The position numbers and the translations under genes were made by a program. The notes beneath the pieces were generated by a model. It made no database searches. It was not told the origin of the DNA and saw only the letters and a list, made by a program, of their open reading frames with translations. From the NCBI GenBank assembly GCA_044432925.1, contig JAWXUE010000006.1:1-48032 (forward strand): a stretch of 48,032 nucleotides of DNA. The letters are read 5' to 3'. Source of the stretch: JAWXUE01 sp044432925 (lineage in GTDB: Bacteria; Bacillota_I; Bacilli_A; Acholeplasmatales; Anaeroplasmataceae). Positions 42,586 through 48,032 of the stretch are shown here, one piece after another. Position 1 is the stretch's first letter; each line of letters opens with the position of its first letter.

Positions 42586-44595
42586 TTAATGTACTGATTT
42601 AACTTGTGAGCGATATATATTAGCATATATACCATCTAAAGCAAGTAACTCTTCATGAGGTCCTTCTTCTTTTTTAAGTCCTTCTTGCATAACTACTATT
42701 TTATCAGCAGCAATAATTGTACTTAATCTATGCGCGATAATAATTAATGTACGATCTTTTTTTACTACTTCTAAACATTTTTGAATCATTGTTTCTGTTT
42801 CAGTATCTATGTTAGCTGTTGCTTCATCCATTATTAAAATAGGTTTATCATGAATTATTGCACGAGCGAAACTTAGGATTTGTTTTTCTCCTACTGATAA
42901 GTTACCACCACTTCTTGATATATCATGATGTATTCCATCTTCTAATTTATCTAGAAGTTTTCCTCCACCTATTTCTCTTAATGTTTTTTCAATGAATTCA
43001 TCTTCTACATTTTCTAAACCAAATCTAATGTTATCAGCAATAGTACCACTAAACATTACAGGTTCTTGTAAAATAATTCCAACATTTTTACGATATGTTC
43101 TTTTTGAATAAGTATCAATAGATTCACCATCTAATAAAACTTCTCCAACGTCATTTGGATTTAAGTCATAGAATCTTAATAATACACTCATTAAAGTAGA
43201 TTTACCACTTCCTGTGTGTCCTACTATACCAATCATTTGATTAGGTTCTATATTTAATGAAACTCCTTTTAATACATAACCACCTGTAGGATATTTAAAC
43301 CAAACATCTTTAAATTCTATTTTACCTAAAGATCTAGGTATATCAGTAATAGTATCATCTTCTGTTTCACCATCTATTATTTTAAATAAACGATTAGTTT
43401 TTACTTTAGCATGTTCTAGTCCACTTACTTGTCTAAATAATAATCCTAGTGGTTCTATTAATCTTATTACATATTCGTTAAATCCATAAATAGCACCTGC
43501 TGTAACAGCAAGTGATAAAGGATTTAATTCTGCTAAACCAAAATATAATATTACTAAAGCTGTAACAGTACCTCTTAGAAGGTTTATCATATTCCAACCA
43601 AATATAATATGTAATTTAACTTCTTTCATTTGTTCATCTTTAAACTCTGTACTTAATTCATCAAAGTTTTTTGCTGTTTGTTTTTTATAATTAAATATTT
43701 GTAGTATTGATATACCATTAATAATTTCATTTACTGATGCTGTAATAAGTGAGAATAAATCATTTACTTTTACGGCTATTTTATTTAAATTTTTAGTAAA
43801 GAATTTCATCCAAATAAATATTACAGGGAAAGCTAAGAAAGTTAGGAATGCGAATTTAGCATTTAATATAAACATCCCAGCATAAGCAAACACAACACTT
43901 AGTGTAGCATTTAATACTAGGTTAATAAATGTACTAAATAACATCATCAACCCTCCAACATCACCAATTATTCTATTAGCAATTTTTCCGGCTGGTTCTG
44001 ATTCGTAATATGATATAGGTAAGCTTTGTAGTGCTTTAACTGCATCATACCTAGCATCTCTTGTTATATTGATATTAATTGTTGCTGTTGAAAGTCTTTG
44101 AATATATGTAAATATTATTGATAATACTATTCTTAAAAATAATAATAAAATTAGAATTATTAAAGGTGTAAATGAAGGTTGATAAAAACTCCTAACATCA
44201 CTATTCTCTAATATTATTAAGTTGTTTGTAATAACGACATCATCAATAAATAATGTTGTACCTTCAACTTTTTTTACTCCGGAAGTAAGTGTACCATCAT
44301 AGAAGTAATAAGTTGCTTTATATTGAAAAACAGATATTTCTTTTCCTAACTCTTCAGATTCAAAATATTGTTCTTGTTTATAAAAGTACTCACCAAATTG
44401 TACAGTATATTCATCAACATTTTCCGTTTGATACCAAGGTTTTTCAATTGCTACTAAATGATTATCTAGTATTTCCATAACAATTAATGGACTTACTAAT
44501 AATAACACCTGACATATTAGCATTGAAGTAATAGTTATTGTTAATAATTTTTTATATCTTCTTATATATTTCCATACTTTTTTAAATGCACTCAT
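42586..44595 (-). CDS. bmrD: BmrD-like heterodimeric multidrug exporter subunit with extracellular domain
   Basis: The 669-residue half-transporter is long because about 95 residues (45-140, rich in Tyr, Glu and Val) sit outside the cell between membrane segments 1 and 2. B. subtilis BmrD (YheH, about 670 residues) has such a domain. The ATPase has Walker A GHTGSGKST, divergent signature LSVGEKQ, and Walker B LIMDEATANID with the catalytic Glu intact. Its partner has the Asp variant. The ATG overlaps the partner's TAA by one base (TAATG). Confidence 0.9.
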   Translation of the reverse strand: MSAFKKVWKYIRRYKKLLTITITSMLICQVLLLVSPLIVMEILDNHLVAIEKPWYQTENVDEYTVQFGEYFYKQEQYFESEELGKEISVFQYKATYYFYDGTLTSGVKKVEGTTLFIDDVVITNNLIILENSDVRSFYQPSFTPLIILILLLFLRIVLSIIFTYIQRLSTATININITRDARYDAVKALQSLPISYYESEPAGKIANRIIGDVGGLMMLFSTFINLVLNATLSVVFAYAGMFILNAKFAFLTFLAFPVIFIWMKFFTKNLNKIAVKVNDLFSLITASVNEIINGISILQIFNYKKQTAKNFDELSTEFKDEQMKEVKLHIIFGWNMINLLRGTVTALVILYFGLAELNPLSLAVTAGAIYGFNEYVIRLIEPLGLLFRQVSGLEHAKVKTNRLFKIIDGETEDDTITDIPRSLGKIEFKDVWFKYPTGGYVLKGVSLNIEPNQMIGIVGHTGSGKSTLMSVLLRFYDLNPNDVGEVLLDGESIDTYSKRTYRKNVGIILQEPVMFSGTIADNIRFGLENVEDEFIEKTLREIGGGKLLDKLEDGIHHDISRSGGNLSVGEKQILSFARAIIHDKPILIMDEATANIDTETETMIQKCLEVVKKDRTLIIIAHRLSTIIAADKIVVMQEGLKKEEGPHEELLALDGIYANIYRSQVKSVH

Positions 44596-46340
44596 TATTT
44601 CACCACCTCTGTATCTGGTGATTGAATTATAAATTGACGTTTATACCAACCATCTTGTGATAATAATTCTCTATGATTTCCTAATTGAGAAATCTTCCCA
44701 TCTTCTAATACAATTATTTTATCAGCACTTAGAATAGCACTAAATCTATGAGCAACAATTATATTAGTTTTATTTTGACGATATTCTTTTAAATGATTAA
44801 TAATAGTTTCTTCTGTCTTAGCATCAACTGCACTTAAACTATCATCTAGTATTAATATATCAGGATTTTTAACTAAGGCTCTTGCTATACTTAATCTTTG
44901 TTTTTGTCCACCTGATAATGTAGCACCTTGTTCTCCTACTATTGTATTTAATCCTTCATGTAAGAAATTGATATCTTTAGAGAAGTCTGCTATTTTAATT
45001 GCTTGTTGTAACTCAGTAGCAACAGCCTCTGGTTTACCTACTAAGATATTTTCATCTACACTCTTTTTAAATAGAATATGAGACTGTGGTACATATCCTA
45101 CTAAATTTCTTACATCTTCTATTTTATAATTACTTATTTCATCATCATCTAATAATACACTACCATCTGTTACATTAAACTCTCTTAGTAATTGTCTTAT
45201 TAATGTTGATTTTCCTGCTCCTGTAGGTCCTACTATACCAATTGTTTCTCCTTTTTTAATAGAGAAAGTAATATTTTTAATTACAGGGTTTTTATCAAAC
45301 GGGTACTTAAATGTTACGTTATTAAAATCTATTTTATTAAAAGTAAATATTTCTTTACTATCACTATTATCAGATACATTAGGCTTTTTATTTAATATTT
45401 CATAATATCTATCACAAGCAACAGATGCTGTTGATGCTGTGTTTAAAACTGTACTTAGTGTAATGATAGGTCCTGAAAGCATTCCTATATACATAACAAA
45501 TGTAACTAATTGTCCTGGAGTTATTTTATTATTAATAACAAATAGTGTACCAAATAAGAAGGCTAGAAAATAAGATATACTATATACTAAATCAAATAAA
45601 GGTCCAAACCACATTTCAAACATAGATATTTTTTTCCAAGAGTCTATATCTGCTTTAATAGTTTCATTAACTACTTTTAAGTCTTGTTCTTCAGCAACAT
45701 AAGCTCTTATTACTTTTACTCCTTCAACAGTTTCTAATACTTTTTCTGTCATTTTAGAATAAATCTTTTTATGTGTTTCGTAATATCCTCTTTTTTTAAT
45801 TCTTATTTTATTTAATATTACTAATCCTATAGGTAGTATTGTTGCACTTATTAATGTTAATTCCCAAGAAATAGTAAACGCCATTGCACTTAAGGCAAAT
45901 ATTAATAATCCACTTTGATATACTACTTCTTGTAATAAACTTGTCATAGATAAAGTAATAGCTTCTAAGTCAGCTGTAACTCTACTTATTAAATCACCCT
46001 TAGTAAATTCTTCAAATAACATTGAATCCATTTCAAATAAATGATCTAAGTATTTTTTTCTTAATTGATATGATAATTTTTGTCCTTCTTTATTAATTGT
46101 ATAATGATATAAATAATCAAATAGATATCTTAATACAGGTATTGCTAATAGTAATAAGAATAATCCTAATAAGATAGGTTTAGTAAGCGAACCTGTAGAT
46201 ACTATATCGATTGCTTTTCCTAATACTGTAGCTGGGACCATTGTAAAAAAAGCTAGAAAAATTAATAATAAAAGCATAAATAAATATACTTTTGCTTCTT
46301 GTTTAAAGAACCATCCCATTTTTTTATATAAACGTATCAT
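44595..46340 (-). CDS. bmrC: BmrC-like heterodimeric multidrug exporter subunit (degenerate site)
   Basis: The 581-residue half-transporter has Walker A GPTGAGKST, signature LSGGQKQR, Walker B ILILDDSLSAVD with Asp for the catalytic Glu, and H-loop VAHRFS. Size, order and the long partner gene match B. subtilis BmrC (YheI, 585 residues). It is the first gene of the unit, with AAGGAGG 6 bases before the ATG. Upstream, an extended -10 and a GC-cored palindrome may control it. I saw no leader peptide like BmrB. Confidence 0.9.
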   Translation of the reverse strand: MIRLYKKMGWFFKQEAKVYLFMLLLLIFLAFFTMVPATVLGKAIDIVSTGSLTKPILLGLFLLLLAIPVLRYLFDYLYHYTINKEGQKLSYQLRKKYLDHLFEMDSMLFEEFTKGDLISRVTADLEAITLSMTSLLQEVVYQSGLLIFALSAMAFTISWELTLISATILPIGLVILNKIRIKKRGYYETHKKIYSKMTEKVLETVEGVKVIRAYVAEEQDLKVVNETIKADIDSWKKISMFEMWFGPLFDLVYSISYFLAFLFGTLFVINNKITPGQLVTFVMYIGMLSGPIITLSTVLNTASTASVACDRYYEILNKKPNVSDNSDSKEIFTFNKIDFNNVTFKYPFDKNPVIKNITFSIKKGETIGIVGPTGAGKSTLIRQLLREFNVTDGSVLLDDDEISNYKIEDVRNLVGYVPQSHILFKKSVDENILVGKPEAVATELQQAIKIADFSKDINFLHEGLNTIVGEQGATLSGGQKQRLSIARALVKNPDILILDDSLSAVDAKTEETIINHLKEYRQNKTNIIVAHRFSAILSADKIIVLEDGKISQLGNHRELLSQDGWYKRQFIIQSPDTEVVK

Positions 46341-46373
46341 TTTAACCCTCCTTTTAAAAATAACATTATTTAT

Positions 46374-46382
46374 ATTTTATCA
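46374..46382 (-). promoter_or_regulatory. Extended -10 promoter of bmrC-bmrD
   Basis: The minus strand reads TGATAAAAT, an extended -10 about 34 bases before the ATG. The region where the -35 would lie is filled by the palindrome at 46393-46404. Confidence 0.45.
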
Positions 46383-46392
46383 TAAAACTTTT

Positions 46393-46404
46393 GATAGCGC
46401 TATC
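46393..46404. promoter_or_regulatory. Palindrome GATAGCGCTATC, candidate operator
   Basis: A perfect 12-base palindrome with a GCGC core in a very AT-rich genome, centred where the -35 box of the exporter promoter would be. Bound protein would block RNA polymerase. No regulator gene is adjacent, so it would be controlled in trans. Confidence 0.5.
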
Positions 46405-46416
46405 TTAAATTAAAAA

Positions 46417-46439
46417 GAAACTAGAAATAATCTAGTTTC
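46417..46439 (-). terminator. Terminator of the repeat-protein gene
   Basis: GAAACTAGA (46417-46425) pairs with TCTAGTTTC (46431-46439), 5-base loop, T run on the minus strand. Confidence 0.8.
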
Positions 46440-46451
46440 CTGAAAGTTTAA

Positions 46452-47315
46452 TTAAAATGTTTTTGTTTGACAAGATTTAGCTTTTACTATGTATTCTCCT
46501 TCTGGTACGTATCCAAAGAAATATCTTCCTTCAAAATCTGTAATTGTACCAGCTATTAACACTTCATTACCTTCTACTATACTATATAAACCAACGAATG
46601 CTCCTGCGATTTTTGCTTTTGTTGTTGTATCAGTAATAACCCCATTAATTGTACCTTCTTTAAAATCATTAATTTTTTTAAGATATACATCTTGGTTTAA
46701 AGGTACTTTCCCTGCTATGTTTAATGTATAAGGTGTTTGTAGTACATAATCTTCATTAGAAGCTTGTAGTGTATAAGTATCTTGTGTTATACCATAAATT
46801 ACATATTCACCATCATCAGCACTTATTGTACTAAATAATAATGTATCATCACTTTCACGATATAAATTTACTTTTACTCCTCCTAAAGGATTATTATTTA
46901 AGTCATATGTATGACCATATACTGTACCCATTGCTACTGTTGAGTAAGGTGTAATTATAATTGATGGTAATGTTTCAATTCCATTAGATATATTTACTGG
47001 TTGTTTTAAAGATAATGAGTAATCATCTTTAACGGCATATACTAAATAATCTCCTTGTGGTACATTAGTTATAATATAATTACCATCGTCATCTGTTACT
47101 GTATGTTTTATTGGATTAAAATTTAAATCAAATAATTTTACAGTTGCATTAGCAACAGGTGTACCTGTGTTATCAAGTACCTCTCCTTTTACTCCTCCTG
47201 TATTGTCTACTACTACTTGGTCTAAGTTAAGGTTAGCTACTAACTCTTCTTGTGATCCAACTTTGAAACTATCGCTATATTTTAGCAAATAGTTGTCTGA
47301 TTGTAATTCAGCCAT
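46452..47315 (-). CDS. Triple carboxypeptidase-regulatory-like domain protein, no signal peptide
   Basis: The 287-residue protein consists of three beta-sandwich repeats (about 40-120, 129-210 and 220-285). Each has a G-x-V-x-G start, an A/G-x-V-x-L-Y/F middle, a D-D/E-G-x-Y-x-I/F turn and a G-x-Y-x-L/V-x-A end. Before them is a 38-residue leader, MAELQSDNYLLKYSDSFKVG, which is not a signal peptide. Such repeats usually sit in surface proteins, so absence of a signal means it is cytosolic, spore-associated or exported by another route. A strong AAGGGGAG site precedes the ATG, 31 bases after a small membrane ORF. The function is unknown. Confidence 0.82.
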   Translation of the reverse strand: MAELQSDNYLLKYSDSFKVGSQEELVANLNLDQVVVDNTGGVKGEVLDNTGTPVANATVKLFDLNFNPIKHTVTDDDGNYIITNVPQGDYLVYAVKDDYSLSLKQPVNISNGIETLPSIIITPYSTVAMGTVYGHTYDLNNNPLGGVKVNLYRESDDTLLFSTISADDGEYVIYGITQDTYTLQASNEDYVLQTPYTLNIAGKVPLNQDVYLKKINDFKEGTINGVITDTTTKAKIAGAFVGLYSIVEGNEVLIAGTITDFEGRYFFGYVPEGEYIVKAKSCQTKTF

Positions 47316-47346
47316 TTTATTTCTCCCCTTTCACATTTAATATATT

Positions 47347-47508
47347 CTATTTATTGTAATTGGTTTGGGCAATTACTAATAATAAAAACAAAATAAATAT
47401 TAAAGGGTTAAATCTTTTTATTTTACAATTACATTTTTCAATTGATAAATCTATTTTTTCTTCACTTACTCCTATTATTTTAATTATTTCACTTTTAATA
47501 ATAATCAC
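47347..47508 (-). CDS. Uncalled 53-residue membrane peptide ORF
   Basis: On the minus strand an open frame of 53 codons from a GTG at 47508 to TAG at 47347 encodes a polar N-half with a CNCK motif, then a hydrophobic segment NPLIFILFLLLVIAQ and a short polar end NYNK. It lies between a terminator hairpin and the repeat-protein gene, in the same direction, 31 bases before the latter's ATG. No good ribosome site precedes the GTG; AGGTGA overlaps it and could instead serve a non-standard ATT start. It covers most of the 362-base gap otherwise without a gene. Evidence for translation is modest. Confidence 0.4.
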   Translation of the reverse strand: MIIIKSEIIKIIGVSEEKIDLSIEKCNCKIKRFNPLIFILFLLLVIAQTNYNK

Positions 47509-47538
47509 CTATTACTTATAATATTAAATAAAATAAAA

Positions 47539-47562
47539 AAGGAAACCATTTCTAGTTTCCTT
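47539..47562 (-). terminator. Terminator of the gene at 47678
   Basis: AAGGAAAC (47539-47546) pairs with GTTTCCTT (47555-47562), 8-base loop, T run on the minus strand. It lies 116 bases past that gene's stop. A TGATAAAAT -10-like element (near 47591) precedes it. Confidence 0.7.
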
Positions 47563-47677
47563 CACACATAATCCCTATAGTTATTTTATCATTAATAATA
47601 ATTTATTTTAATAAATAATAAAGAATTTTTAATAAAATAGTAATTGTTTTAAAGTTTTATGTAAATATAATGTAAAA

Positions 47678-48025
47678 TTATTTTTTACTTCTTTTTCTTA
47701 TAAAAGTTAATATATCTAAATTATTTTCTACCTTATGTTCAACTGTATCTATTAGTAGTCCTATTAATTCTAATTCATTAGAGCAATCAGACTCTCCCAT
47801 TAATTCCCAACCATATTCTTCTACTTCAATTTCTCTGTCTTCTTGTAGTCTTTCTTTTATTTTATTTAATAAAGTATTATCAAGATTTTCTAAAGTTATT
47901 TCTATTTTAATTTGTTCATCAGTTATTTTTATATCTAAGTTTATATTTGCATGTCCATGTTTAACAAAGTATAAAAATAATTCATCTACTATTTTACTTA
48001 TTTTTTTAGCTTCTTTTATTTTCAT
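47678..48025 (-). CDS. Unknown acidic cytoplasmic protein
   Basis: The 115-residue protein is not recognised. It has no membrane segment or signal. The first half (EAKKISKIVDELFLYFVKHG, then INLDIKITDEQIKIEIT) looks like helix-strand-strand. The second half is Glu-rich with IGLLIDTVEHKVENN. The first-half pattern (helix with a His-Gly turn, then alternating strands) could be a fragment of an ATPase/kinase-like alpha-beta fold, but this is weak. The start at 48025 is only 7 bases from the window edge, so its upstream context and ribosome site are not visible. Confidence 0.7.
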   Translation of the reverse strand: MKIKEAKKISKIVDELFLYFVKHGHANINLDIKITDEQIKIEITLENLDNTLLNKIKERLQEDREIEVEEYGWELMGESDCSNELELIGLLIDTVEHKVENNLDILTFIRKRSKK

Positions 48026-48032
48026 ATTAACT

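Noticed and set aside
47566..47583. Mini-ORF MCEGN before the 53-codon membrane ORF as a leader peptide
   Set aside because: Five codons with no repeated regulatory residue and only a weak GGG before it; more likely chance.
1..48032. tRNA, rRNA, CRISPR or insertion-sequence elements
   Set aside because: No cloverleaf-like gene ends, direct-repeat arrays, transposase genes or terminal inverted repeats were noticed on reading.

Overview
The window is a very AT-rich, densely packed chromosomal segment of a low-GC Firmicute-type bacterium. The evidence is the rplU-prp-rpmA-obg block, the short L27 N-terminal extension that Prp removes, strong AGGAGG-type ribosome binding sites, near-consensus sigma-A promoters and many short U-tailed terminators. 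TGA is used as a stop (potC, potB, thyA and the secreted protein ending at 30913), so the Mycoplasma/Spiroplasma code is excluded. PotA carries a large internal insertion of a kind I associate with Mollicutes. A gut-type lineage of Bacilli close to the Mollicutes is my best guess, but nothing here fixes the genus. I saw no tRNA, rRNA, CRISPR array, insertion sequence or prophage.

Layout. 1-6.3 kb: a homodimer-type ABC exporter and a complete polyamine importer operon (potABCD). 6.4-12 kb: a lone receiver domain, a small Pro/Tyr/Gln-rich membrane protein, an M18 aminopeptidase / acyl-ACP thioesterase / unknown-protein operon, a short RecQ helicase and a LysM protein. 12-15.8 kb: a 1091-residue coiled-coil protein, then an XRE regulator preceded by two matching dyads 42 bp apart. 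15.9-25 kb: a heterodimeric ABC exporter with a nitroreductase; queH, patatin and pseudouridine synthase; thyA-folA-plsC; and a zinc-ribbon/FtsK-gamma-like protein. 25-31.6 kb is the accessory part. It holds an unknown gene behind a putative terminator/antiterminator leader, a DUF4143 ATPase pair, a BspA-type leucine-rich-repeat gene broken by two in-frame TAA codons, and an overlapping four-gene operon. That operon encodes a secreted Ser/Thr-rich protein, a membrane-anchored partner, and an ABC ATPase with its permease. 31.6-34.8 kb: coaX, obg, rpmA, prp, rplU with a candidate L21 leader. 34.8-39.1 kb: five unknown membrane proteins, two with SHOCT-like tails. 39.2-42.6 kb: redox genes (unusual TrxB, TrxA, a CxxC thioredoxin-fold protein, an FprA flavodiiron protein) plus NtdP. 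42.6-46.3 kb: a BmrCD-like heterodimeric exporter. 46.4-48 kb: a three-repeat carboxypeptidase-regulatory-like protein without signal peptide, an uncalled 53-codon membrane ORF, and an unknown acidic protein.

How the genes work together: transport dominates (three exporter systems, one importer, one small accessory ABC pair), next to folate/thymidylate synthesis, thiol and oxygen defence, ribosome assembly and lipid metabolism. The strongest candidates for undescribed biology are the four-gene secretion-like operon (28775-31551), the attenuator-like leader (25862-25973), the giant coiled-coil gene, and the paired dyads before the XRE gene. All functional claims for these are inference from sequence read by eye; no database search was run.
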